A stretch of DNA of 42,737 nucleotides from a virus. The translations under genes and the position numbers were made by a program. A model generated the notes under the pieces. That model made no database searches. It saw nothing but the letters and a program-made list of their open reading frames with translations, and was not told where the DNA came from. Below, one piece after another: positions 25,394 to 31,417 of the stretch (position 1 is its first letter; every line of letters starts with the position of its first letter). The stretch spans positions 1 through 42,737 of the IMG/VR virus record IMGVR_UViG_3300018432_000010, one strand, 5' to 3'.

Positions 25394-25636
25394 TCATTTC
25401 CTTGCGGCCAGGTCGGTGATGGTCTCGATGATGGCCAGGACGATGCCGTAGCCGATCAATCCTATGCCGATGAAGCCGATGACCCGCCACAGGCCCAGGC
25501 CGGCGAGGATGTAAGCGTGCGTCGGAAGGTCGGCCAATCCCCACAGCAGCAGGCCAACGATGGCGGTGATGATCGCCACCATGGCGACGATGAAAGCGCT
25601 CCAGAGCCAATCGAGAACGCGGTAGACGGCAGACAT
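25394..25636 (-). CDS. Three-span membrane protein
   Basis: An 80-residue leftward protein beginning MSAVYRVLDWLWSAFIVAMV. It has hydrophobic segments near residues 13-31, 38-53 and 57-75, and a charged C-terminus (TDLAARK). The ATG at 25636 has GGGG about 7 nt upstream; a longer in-frame extension lacks an RBS. It could be a holin-type or envelope protein, but it reads against the lysis genes and ends 3 nt after the late block. It lies in the leftward accessory block; function unknown. Confidence 0.6.
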   Translation of the reverse strand: MSAVYRVLDWLWSAFIVAMVAIITAIVGLLLWGLADLPTHAYILAGLGLWRVIGFIGIGLIGYGIVLAIIETITDLAARK

Positions 25637-25759
25637 GCAAGGCCCCTTGTCGATGAGATTGGATTTACGGTATGACGGCGTCGCCGTGAGGGTCTGCCCC
25701 CATTCACGGTTCCCTGGCGCCGGTCTGGCCGACACTGGACCGGCGCCCTTTTTCGATCC

Positions 25760-26929
25760 TCATAAGACGTCCATGCAGGCCTCTATGAAGACCTTGGCGG
25801 TTTCCGCATTGATGGCGTTGCCGTACCCCCTGAGCCGTCCGACGCGGTTTTCGGTTTTTTGGACGAGCGGATCGAGCGACCATCGATCCTCAATGCGGCG
25901 ATATCCCAGGCTATCGGCAAGCCCTGGAGGTATCTCGAAAACCCCGGATTGAGTTGGCCGCCACTTGCCATCGCGGCAGAGGAGCCAATCCGAATTGCGC
26001 CAGAAGCCGTGATCCGGGCCGGGCCGGTGATCCTTGCCGCATCGGTCAGGGTCATGAAATTCTGGCCGTTGTAACCCAGCGCTCCGCTCGAAGCGGCGTC
26101 CTGCGCTGTCGGCGTCGGCCAGCCCGCCAGTTGGGCCACCGTCTGGATGTTCGGCCCGCCGTCCCGGCCCTGCGTTCCGGCTCCCGTTGTGCTGTTCGCA
26201 TGCGGCGTCGGCCAGCCCGCCAGCAGATGCACCGCTGCGTTGTTCAACTGCTCGCCCTTCGTCTTTCCGCCCCGCTCCGCATACGGCTTCACGTTCGCGT
26301 GGCGGTAATCCCGCGCCGCCGGCGTCGGCCACGCCGCCAGGGCCGCGTCCGCCGACAGCGCCCCGTTGGCTTGGTTCGGGCCGCCATTCGTCCCGTCCGT
26401 TGCCCGCGGCGTGTTCCAGCCTGTGGGCCACGAACCAAAGTCTTTGCCGGATATGAGGCGCGCCCGTGCCGCAAGCCGGCAGATCGGCGGCCCCGACGGC
26501 ATATCCGTCTCCCTCCATGTCAGCGCGTACAGCGGCGAGCCACTCCCTTCCATCCTTTCCGCCAACCTGCTCGCCAAAGACCGTTGCAGGGCGGCACTCG
26601 GTGATGAGTGCGTGAAAAGCGGGCCAGAGGTGTCGTTCGTCGGCATGGCCCTTGCGCTGTCCCGCCCCCGAAAGCGGCTGACATGGACAGGAACCGGTCC
26701 ATGTGACACGTCCGTCGTCGGGCCATCCGGCTTGAGTAAGGGCGTAGTCCCAGATTCCAATTCCGGCGAAGAAGTGCGCGCGGTCGTATCCTCTGAGGTC
26801 TTCAGGTCGAAGAGCGAGTATTGATCTGTCATCGATTTTCCCCGGCGTGATCAATCCTGCATCCATCAGGTTGCTCAACCATGCGCAGCAGAAGGGATCT
26901 ATTTCGTTAAAGTAAGCTCTGATGCCCAT
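25760..26929 (-). CDS. DNA cytosine-C5 methyltransferase
   Basis: A 389-residue enzyme that methylates cytosine at C5 using S-adenosylmethionine. Residues 1-20 (MGIRAYFNEIDPFCCAWLSN) carry the EIDP acidic motif before the FAGIG of motif I (HFFAGIGIWD), so the SAM region is permuted relative to classical enzymes. Motif IV has the catalytic Cys (GSCPCQPLSG). RQRLWFVA is motif VIII, and RVGRLRGYGNAIN is motifs IX/X. The middle (GLADA repeats) is a variable target-recognition region. It overlaps another plausible reading frame over nearly all of its length. Start 26929 is chosen because a longer form would overlap the upstream gene stop. Confidence 0.85.
   Translation of the reverse strand: MGIRAYFNEIDPFCCAWLSNLMDAGLITPGKIDDRSILALRPEDLRGYDRAHFFAGIGIWDYALTQAGWPDDGRVTWTGSCPCQPLSGAGQRKGHADERHLWPAFHALITECRPATVFGEQVGGKDGREWLAAVRADMEGDGYAVGAADLPACGTGAPHIRQRLWFVAHRLEHAAGNGRDEWRPEPSQRGAVGGRGPGGVADAGGAGLPPREREAVCGAGRKDEGRAVEQRSGASAGGLADAACEQHNGSRNAGPGRRAEHPDGGPTGGLADADSAGRRFERSAGLQRPEFHDPDRCGKDHRPGPDHGFWRNSDWLLCRDGKWRPTQSGVFEIPPGLADSLGYRRIEDRWSLDPLVQKTENRVGRLRGYGNAINAETAKVFIEACMDVL
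25783..26832 (-). CDS. Possible overlapping gene in another frame of the methyltransferase
   Basis: A 349-codon open frame lies inside the methyltransferase gene on the same strand, shifted by one base. It encodes MTDQYSLFDLKTSEDTTART, then SGPLFTHSSPSAALQRSLAS, DMPSGPPICRLAARAR, and three or more GWPTP repeats, ending LNPGFSRYLQGLPIAWD. I recognise this layout from phage proteins annotated independently of methyltransferases. The GWPTP repeats are the frame-shifted reading of the methyltransferase GLADA repeats. It has ATG at 26832 with GGGG about 8 nt upstream. A dual-coding region is possible; otherwise this is a long shadow frame. Confidence 0.5.
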   Translation of the reverse strand: MTDQYSLFDLKTSEDTTARTSSPELESGTTPLLKPDGPTTDVSHGPVPVHVSRFRGRDSARAMPTNDTSGPLFTHSSPSAALQRSLASRLAERMEGSGSPLYALTWRETDMPSGPPICRLAARARLISGKDFGSWPTGWNTPRATDGTNGGPNQANGALSADAALAAWPTPAARDYRHANVKPYAERGGKTKGEQLNNAAVHLLAGWPTPHANSTTGAGTQGRDGGPNIQTVAQLAGWPTPTAQDAASSGALGYNGQNFMTLTDAARITGPARITASGAIRIGSSAAMASGGQLNPGFSRYLQGLPIAWDIAALRIDGRSIRSSKKPKTASDGSGGTATPSMRKPPRSS

Positions 26930-26942
26930 GAGTCTCACTCTG

Positions 26943-27206
26943 TCACAGAAGGGCGCGGATGGGCGCATCCGGGGGACGACCCTCGTCCGGCGATGGATCG
27001 GGATCGGGTTCCGGAGCAGGACTCGGCTCCGATGCAGGGGAGTGGATCAGGTGGTCGGCAATCTCGCGCAGCAGGCGGGCCTTCTCCAGGCACGGTTCGG
27101 GATCAGCGCGCGCCCCCATCTTTTCCAAAACCAGGGCGGTCTGCTCCTCGGTCTCGGCCAGGAGGCGCAGCCACAGGGCCAGGCGCACGGCCCGTTCAGG
27201 CGTCAT
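26943..27206 (-). CDS. Hypothetical 87-residue protein
   Basis: Encodes MTPERAVRLALWLRLLAETE followed by a helical segment and a Pro/Glu/Asp-rich tail (EPSPAPEPDPDPSPDE). The start at 27206 is chosen because it overlaps the end of the upstream gene by 11 nt, as its neighbours do. It lies directly upstream of the methyltransferase (14 bp). No family recognised. Confidence 0.55.
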   Translation of the reverse strand: MTPERAVRLALWLRLLAETEEQTALVLEKMGARADPEPCLEKARLLREIADHLIHSPASEPSPAPEPDPDPSPDEGRPPDAPIRALL

Positions 27207-27423
27207 CGTCGACGTCCTGAATCCAGCGGAAGCGGCGATCATGGATGGCCCATTTCGCATTCGCCATCCCGTCGGCCTCCTCTATCCTGGCGGCCTCGAT
27301 GAAGGTCCAGCGCCTTCGCAGCAGATTGGCATACAGGGCGGCCTCGAAGCGGGTGAAGAACACCGGCGAACAGCGTGTGAAGTGGGGCACCCGGGCGGTC
27401 TGGATCAGGACGCGGTAGCTCAT
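27196..27423 (-). CDS. Hypothetical 75-residue protein
   Basis: Encodes MSYRVLIQTARVPHFTRCSP and ends with DRRFRWIQDVDDDA. The ATG is in an ATGA overlap with the upstream gene stop (27421-27425), which sets the start. It looks like a small alpha/beta protein. No family recognised. It belongs to the leftward operon that begins at 27862. Confidence 0.65.
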   Translation of the reverse strand: MSYRVLIQTARVPHFTRCSPVFFTRFEAALYANLLRRRWTFIEAARIEEADGMANAKWAIHDRRFRWIQDVDDDA

Positions 27424-27647
27424 CAAGCCTTCTCCCTGCTCCGCTCGAATTGAGCGAACAGGGCGTCGTGTGCGACGCCGAAGGAAGGCCGCGTGCGGCG
27501 CTGTTCGGCAACCCGGGCATCGATGGCTTCCTGTTCGCGGGCGGCGAGGAGAGCATCGCGGCGCTGCGCCCAGATGATATAATCGCGAGCGATCCAGACG
27601 AGGACGGCAAGGCCGCACAGGATCAGGCATTCGATCACGATGATCAT
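27423..27647 (-). CDS. Single-TM protein with cytoplasmic helical tail
   Basis: A 74-residue protein. Residues 1-24 (MIIVIECLILCGLAVLVWIA) are one membrane segment; the rest is a charged helix with several Arg and Glu (RRDALLAAREQEAIDARVAE). ATGA overlaps link it to both neighbours. It may be an inner-membrane accessory protein of the early operon. Function unknown. Confidence 0.6.
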   Translation of the reverse strand: MIIVIECLILCGLAVLVWIARDYIIWAQRRDALLAAREQEAIDARVAEQRRTRPSFGVAHDALFAQFERSREKA

Positions 27648-27862
27648 GACGCGCTCCGGACCACGGTGAAGGTGCGCGCGATGCGGCTGCGGAAGACGAT
27701 CAGGTTGGCGAGGTCGAGCTGCTTCGGGGTCCAGCGGCCGTGAATCACATAAAACGCGTACAGGTTATAGGCGACGCCGCGGTCGTTGACGTTCTTGATG
27801 CGGCGGGCCTTGAGCAGGTCGTGGAGCGCCTGCGCGGTCTCGTCAGGGGTGGCCTTGGTCAT
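27644..27862 (-). CDS. Hypothetical 72-residue protein, first gene of a leftward operon
   Basis: Encodes MTKATPDETAQALHDLLKAR followed by RIKNVNDRGVAYNLYAFYVI. The ATG has GGAG about 6-7 nt upstream in a leader (CCTGGAGACCCCCC) much like the leader of the gene at 31125-31319 (CCTGGAGAACCCCG). A TTGACA box on the minus strand lies at 27938-27943. No family recognised. Confidence 0.65.
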   Translation of the reverse strand: MTKATPDETAQALHDLLKARRIKNVNDRGVAYNLYAFYVIHGRWTPKQLDLANLIVFRSRIARTFTVVRSAS

Positions 27863-27914
27863 GGGGGGTCTCCAGGATTTGTGTCTAAGCGGGTGCGACT
27901 CCCGCCTGAAGGCA

Positions 27915-27943
27915 AGCTCTCACATCATGTGCCAGTTTGTCAA
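27915..27943 (-). promoter_or_regulatory. Candidate leftward promoter with the conserved GTTGACAAACTGGCAC box
   Basis: On the minus strand TTGACA (27938-27943) starts an exact copy of the 16-bp sequence GTTGACAAACTGGCAC found also at 31384-31399. A -10 box at 17 bp is poor (AGAGCT, 27915-27920), so the promoter may need an activator. It precedes the operon that starts at 27862. Confidence 0.5.
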
Positions 27944-27964
27944 CAGGCATCAGACAAAGACCGG

Positions 27965-28456
27965 TCACGGGAAGTATCTGCGGTTGGCCGCAAGCACAAT
28001 CGTCGCGACGGCCAGCATCTCGACCTTGCCGACGATCTGACCGGCGAGGTAGGTCAGATCCCCGAAGGCCAACCACAGGAACACCGCGCTGTCGACGACC
28101 AACCCGACGAGCGATGACGCCACGACGGCTCGAATAAAGCCCCTCCGCTTGAGCGGCTGGTAGACGGCGAAATCAGCCAATTCGGACAGCAGGAAGGCGA
28201 CCGTCGAAGCGATGACGAGGGCGGGCGGGGCCAGGAACGACGACAGCGCCGCGCCGATGCCGATGGCCGCGAAGGCAGCAGGCGCCCCCATTTCGCGCTG
28301 GACGATGTCGCGCAGCACCAGGGCTATGCCGACCACCATGACGCCGGCCGGGGCGACGAGGCCAAAGCCCACGGGAACCAGGCCGATGTTCACGATGAGC
28401 CAGTTGGCGCTGGCAATGCAGGCAAGGAATCCCAGGAAGGCGCTTAGACCGAGCAC
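27965..28456 (-). CDS. VUT-family (YhhQ/QueT-type) queuosine-precursor transporter
   Basis: A polytopic inner-membrane protein of about 163 residues. After the proposed GTG start at 28456 it reads LGLSAFLGFLACIASANWLI, then VPVGFGLVAPAGVMVVGIAL and VLRDIVQREMG, and later FLLSELADFAVYQPLKRRG and SLVGLVVDSAVFLWLAFG. These features are those of the VUT family, whose E. coli member YhhQ takes up preQ0/preQ1. It overlaps the upstream DpdA-like gene by 13 nt. A longer form from ATG 28507 is possible. I infer that it supplies a 7-deazaguanine precursor for the neighbouring enzyme. Confidence 0.75.
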   Translation of the reverse strand: MLGLSAFLGFLACIASANWLIVNIGLVPVGFGLVAPAGVMVVGIALVLRDIVQREMGAPAAFAAIGIGAALSSFLAPPALVIASTVAFLLSELADFAVYQPLKRRGFIRAVVASSLVGLVVDSAVFLWLAFGDLTYLAGQIVGKVEMLAVATIVLAANRRYFP

Positions 28457-29082
28457 GGGCGTTGTCCGAAATTGAAAGGCGGGGCGGCATGGAGCGCATC
28501 GAGCCATCCCAGCAGGCGCGGGATGTTCTTGTCGGGGCCGAAGGCGAGGAAGGTGCCGTCGGCACTGTCGCAGCCCCACATGGCCGCTGTCTGAAGCCGC
28601 AGCAGGGAATTGACCCGGCCCATGTGGACCCACTTGCCGTACGCCTTGGCCTGCCGGGTCAACACCTTGGCATGGTGCGACAGTTTCCAGGCCGTCGTAC
28701 CGCCGATGAACAGCACGTCGAAGGCGTCCCACTCAACATTCATGGATTCCATGCCGTCCTGAGCGACCAGAGCGGCGGGCAGGCCGATGGCGCGGATGGA
28801 TTCGAGCACCAGTGCGCTCATGTCCCAGGTAGCGACTGCATCCCCGACCACATCGGGCGCGGTCGCAAACAGACAGGTGGGGGCGGCATGGGCGCGAGCC
28901 GCGAGCCATGCCAGATATTCGTCGAGGACGAAGCGTTCCGGAGCGGCAAAGCGGCCGTTGTCGGCTCCCCATCGGGTGCGGAGCAGATCGACGGTGCGGC
29001 ATTTGTACGGGCTGATGATGACGGCGAGATCCGGTCGGTGGCCGACCAGATCATCGCGGATGACGCCGGACAGGTAGATCAT
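28444..29082 (-). CDS. dpdA-like: DpdA-like DNA base-exchange enzyme (TGT superfamily)
   Basis: A 212-residue protein of the tRNA-guanine transglycosylase superfamily. Residues 70-82 (CLFATAPDVVGDA) and 105-128 (LVAQDGMESM, then FDVLFIGGTTAWK) correspond to the pocket and IGG loop of TGT-like barrels; GRVNSLLRLQTAAMWGCDS and GTFLAFGPDKN (about 155-186) complete the signature seen in phage DpdA-type enzymes that replace guanine in DNA with a 7-deazaguanine. It lacks the C-terminal zinc site of tRNA enzymes, which fits DNA as substrate. The ATG overlaps the previous stop by 4 nt. Substrate is inferred. Confidence 0.7.
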   Translation of the reverse strand: MIYLSGVIRDDLVGHRPDLAVIISPYKCRTVDLLRTRWGADNGRFAAPERFVLDEYLAWLAARAHAAPTCLFATAPDVVGDAVATWDMSALVLESIRAIGLPAALVAQDGMESMNVEWDAFDVLFIGGTTAWKLSHHAKVLTRQAKAYGKWVHMGRVNSLLRLQTAAMWGCDSADGTFLAFGPDKNIPRLLGWLDALHAAPPFNFGQRPCSV

Positions 29083-29732
29083 TGCGGCAACCAGTGTTCG
29101 GTCACGGCATCGCCGTCCAGTTCCCCCGGTTCCTTGCGGATCAGCCCGGGCGGGAGGAGTTGGCGCAGGGCCTCCAGGTTCGGCGCCGAGAGCATCTCGA
29201 CAGCCTCCAAGGCATCGCCCTGCAATTCGTAGCGGACAGCGCGGTAACCGCCATTCTCGCGCTCGAACACCGTCCAGCCGCCTCCAGTGGTCGTCTCCGA
29301 CGCTGGGATGTCCAGATCACGCCATTGCACAACGCGGGCGATCATCGGAACTGGCTGGCCGGCGTCGTCGGGCGCGACGACGAGGGTCTCGCGGATGCTC
29401 ACCAGATCCTCGGACGGATGCCACGCGATGGCGGTTCGGATCTCCTCGGCCGTCGCCGTGTCCGGAAAGGCCATCGGCCAACCGTCCTCGCCCAATCCGG
29501 TAATCAGGCAGGGGCCGGCAAAGCGATGCTCGGCGTCCGAGAAGCGCCAAAAGCAGCGCCCGGGCTTGAGCAGACCGAGCGCGTCGGCCCAGACCGCAAA
29601 GCGGGCCTCGGGCACGGCCACCACGGCGAGCTGCGCGGCACCGATCGCACGGCGTACCGCATCGAGAAACTCGCCTTCGAGTTCGACCGCCGCGACACTC
29701 TGCTCAGCCGGGTCCACTAAGAAGCTTGGCAC
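29079..29732 (-). CDS. Hypothetical protein, paralogue of the 30200-30658 product
   Basis: A 217-residue protein. The N-terminal half follows the same plan as the product of 30200-30658: VDPAEQSVAAVELEGEFLDA, later FAVWADALGLLKPGRCFWRF and FAGPCLITGLGEDG, against LVDPHSRTVTSVELP and GQKFWSF, YAGKGLITAVNE. This is a recurrent small phage family without known function. The C-terminal 80 residues are unrelated. It lies between the XF1762-like gene (16-nt overlap) and the DpdA-like gene (4-nt overlap), so it may belong to the modification cassette. Confidence 0.65.
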   Translation of the reverse strand: MPSFLVDPAEQSVAAVELEGEFLDAVRRAIGAAQLAVVAVPEARFAVWADALGLLKPGRCFWRFSDAEHRFAGPCLITGLGEDGWPMAFPDTATAEEIRTAIAWHPSEDLVSIRETLVVAPDDAGQPVPMIARVVQWRDLDIPASETTTGGGWTVFERENGGYRAVRYELQGDALEAVEMLSAPNLEALRQLLPPGLIRKEPGELDGDAVTEHWLPQ

Positions 29733-30199
29733 CGGTTCTCTCCTTCGTCAGCAAGCTGTTCCCAACGGAATTTCGGTTCGCGGTAGATCTCACGATGCGA
29801 GCGAGGTCGTGATTGTCGGTCCCACTGCGCACCCTCCACCTCACCTTTGACGATCCACCCCGCCCCGCGCAGACTGGCCCCGCTTTCCTTCTGCAAGGTG
29901 TAGGTGACGATGCGCCGTCCACCCATCTGCTGCCAGATCCGCCAACAGCGACCGTATAAGAACGATGCGCAATTCCGGGGAGCTTCCGGCGATGTGCATA
30001 ACCGCAACACTTCTGCTGTCAGGCCATCGTCAAGCATGCGCGACAGCGGTCTTCCGACAATCCCAACACCCACAAGGTGTTCTTCGACCGCAGCACCAAT
30101 GGCAAACCTGCCGCCGTCACGCGATGTCCGACCCGAATGACGGTGATAATCCGAGACGAAGTCGTTGGCCTGTCGGAGTGTTATCGGAATGACGCGCAT
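29717..30199 (-). CDS. XF1762-family protein, acetyltransferase-like
   Basis: A 160-residue protein. LRQANDFVSDYHRHSGRTSR, then FAIGAAVEEHLVGVGIVGRP, EVLRLCTS, SFLYGRCWRIWQQMGGRRIV and SGASLRGAGWIVKGE are the landmarks of the XF1762 family, which has a GNAT-like acyltransferase fold. The substrate is unknown. It directly abuts the upstream gene stop and overlaps the downstream gene by 16 nt, so it is in the same transcript as the DpdA-like and transporter genes. It could modify a protein or, speculatively, a base. Confidence 0.7.
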   Translation of the reverse strand: MRVIPITLRQANDFVSDYHRHSGRTSRDGGRFAIGAAVEEHLVGVGIVGRPLSRMLDDGLTAEVLRLCTSPEAPRNCASFLYGRCWRIWQQMGGRRIVTYTLQKESGASLRGAGWIVKGEVEGAQWDRQSRPRSHREIYREPKFRWEQLADEGENRCQAS

Positions 30200-30658
30200 T
30201 CACTCCTCGTCGGGCTCGAATTTGACGGCGCGCTTCAACCGAACCCCGTACAGCCCGGGCGCAATCTCGACGTCGTTCTCCTCCGTGTCCTCGTAGCCGG
30301 CGAAGCGCACGGCGCGCCAGACCACATGGCGGGCGATCTGGTCCGGTTCGGCCACGCCGGGGCAGGTCTCGCCACGCTCGTTCACGGCGGTAATCAGGCC
30401 CTTGCCGGCGTAGACCAGATCGGGGCGCGCATCGAAGCTCCAGAATTTTTGGCCCTCGCGCGTCATGCCTTCGTCGTCGACGTAGAGGATGGCGCCGGGA
30501 TCGCCCGGTTCGGGGCGGCGCAGGACGGCGCTGTCGAAGTACTGACAGTCGAGCAGGGGGGCGAAGCTGACCCCGTCAGAGGGCAGCTCGACGCTGGTGA
30601 CGGTGCGCGAGTGCGGGTCGACAAGGACCCCGATCAGGCGGTGCTCGATTTGCTTCAA
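30200..30658 (-). CDS. Hypothetical small phage protein, VDPxxxTVxxVEL family
   Basis: A 152-residue protein. LIGVLVDPHSRTVTSVELPS, LYVDDEGMTREGQKFWSFDA and YAGKGLITAVNERGETC form the signature of a small, frequent phage family without known function. A paralogue lies at 29079-29732. The stop abuts the next ATG with no gap, so the two genes are coupled. It belongs to the leftward operon headed by the promoter at 31371-31398. Confidence 0.7.
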   Translation of the reverse strand: MKQIEHRLIGVLVDPHSRTVTSVELPSDGVSFAPLLDCQYFDSAVLRRPEPGDPGAILYVDDEGMTREGQKFWSFDARPDLVYAGKGLITAVNERGETCPGVAEPDQIARHVVWRAVRFAGYEDTEENDVEIAPGLYGVRLKRAVKFEPDEE

Positions 30659-30661
30659 CGG

Positions 30662-30895
30662 TCAATCCTTCGAAAGTTCCCGGGCTGTGAGGACGTCGAC
30701 CAGGTTCCAGCCCTGGTAGGCCCGGTCGAGCGCCATGTCGGACAGGTCGGCGTGGCCGGCGCGCGACAGGATTGCGGCGGCGTCCGACCAGATGTGATAA
30801 CGGCGCTGCTGGCCGCGGGTGGCCCTCTGGGCCCGGGAGAGCCGGAACCGGGCCAGCCGCACGGCGGAGGCGAGGGTGTTGCGGTGGCCAGCCAT
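30662..30895 (-). CDS. Hypothetical basic 77-residue protein
   Basis: Encodes MAGHRNTLASAVRLARFRLS followed by RAQRATRGQQRRYHIWSDAA and a helical C-terminus. It is rich in Arg and mostly helical and could bind nucleic acid, but no known motif is visible. The ATG is in a 4-nt ATGA overlap with the upstream gene. Part of the 31319-to-27965 leftward operon. Confidence 0.6.
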   Translation of the reverse strand: MAGHRNTLASAVRLARFRLSRAQRATRGQQRRYHIWSDAAAILSRAGHADLSDMALDRAYQGWNLVDVLTARELSKD

Positions 30896-31101
30896 CACGC
30901 TGCTTCCGCTGCTTTGGTCAGGGCCGCGCGCAGCGTCTCGGACAGCCTCTCGGCGCGGGCGGCGCGCTGGCGCTCGTTCTCGGCCACGATGGTCAGACCA
31001 AGGCGGTCGGCTTCACGCGCCGCCGCCTTGAGGGCGTCATTCGCGTTCAGGAGCATGATCTCGATCGCGACGAGGTCGGAGAGGGACAGGTCGATTTGCA
31101 T
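30895..31101 (-). CDS. Hypothetical 68-residue helical protein
   Basis: Encodes MQIDLSLSDLVAIEIMLLNA followed by long charged helices (NERQRAARAERLSETLRAAL), probably a coiled coil. Starts at 31101 are preferred because GGGA lies 7 nt upstream; 31107 (ATG) and 31125 (GTG) are alternatives. No family recognised. Confidence 0.55.
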   Translation of the reverse strand: MQIDLSLSDLVAIEIMLLNANDALKAAAREADRLGLTIVAENERQRAARAERLSETLRAALTKAAEAA

Positions 31102-31124
31102 GGTCATTTCCCGATGCGCTAGCA

Positions 31125-31319
31125 CTAGATGCCAAGTTCCTTGCGGATGATCGCGGCAAGTTCATCAGCGGTCATGTCGATGTGATAGTCGCTCTGCTTG
31201 GTCAGATAGGGGGCGATGATGGCGCGGAAGTTGCAGGTCAATTCAAACTTGCGAAGAACGGCACGGGGTTCGCTCTGGATCTTGTTGAAGAGTTCAATCT
31301 GCTGGGTCTTGGTCATCAT
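31125..31319 (-). CDS. Hypothetical 64-residue protein, first gene of the modification operon
   Basis: Encodes MMTKTQQIELFNKIQSEPRA, later CNFRAIIAPYLTKQSDYHID and TADELAAIIRKELGI. GGAG is about 8 nt upstream of the tandem ATG codons. It is the first gene behind the promoter at 31371-31398. It is less GC-rich than its neighbours. No family recognised. Confidence 0.65.
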   Translation of the reverse strand: MMTKTQQIELFNKIQSEPRAVLRKFELTCNFRAIIAPYLTKQSDYHIDMTADELAAIIRKELGI

Positions 31320-31370
31320 CGGGGTTCTCCAGGTTAGCGGGGCGGTTGCGAATCACTTGCCCCACGAATC

Positions 31371-31398
31371 ACCTTAAAGCACCGTGCCAGTTTGTCAA
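31371..31398 (-). promoter_or_regulatory. Leftward promoter for the modification operon
   Basis: On the minus strand TTGACA (31393-31398) and TAAGGT (31371-31376) are 16 bp apart, inside the 16-bp sequence GTTGACAAACTGGCAC also found at 27929-27944. The first gene starts at 31319. Confidence 0.65.
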
Positions 31399-31404
31399 CT
31401 AGGT

Positions 31405-31417
31405 TGCCAGACTGGCA
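31405..31417. promoter_or_regulatory. Candidate operator TGCCAG-A-CTGGCA
   Basis: A perfect inverted repeat next to the -35 box of the leftward promoter. The promoter spacer contains the same half-site (ACTGGCA), so one regulator could bind both. It also touches the end of recT. Confidence 0.5.

Noticed and set aside
28507-28732. Longer N-terminus for the transporter
   Set aside because: The extra residues are Arg/Pro/Gly-rich out-of-frame reading of the DpdA-like gene end and not like a transporter; only the first ATG at 28507 remains a modest alternative.
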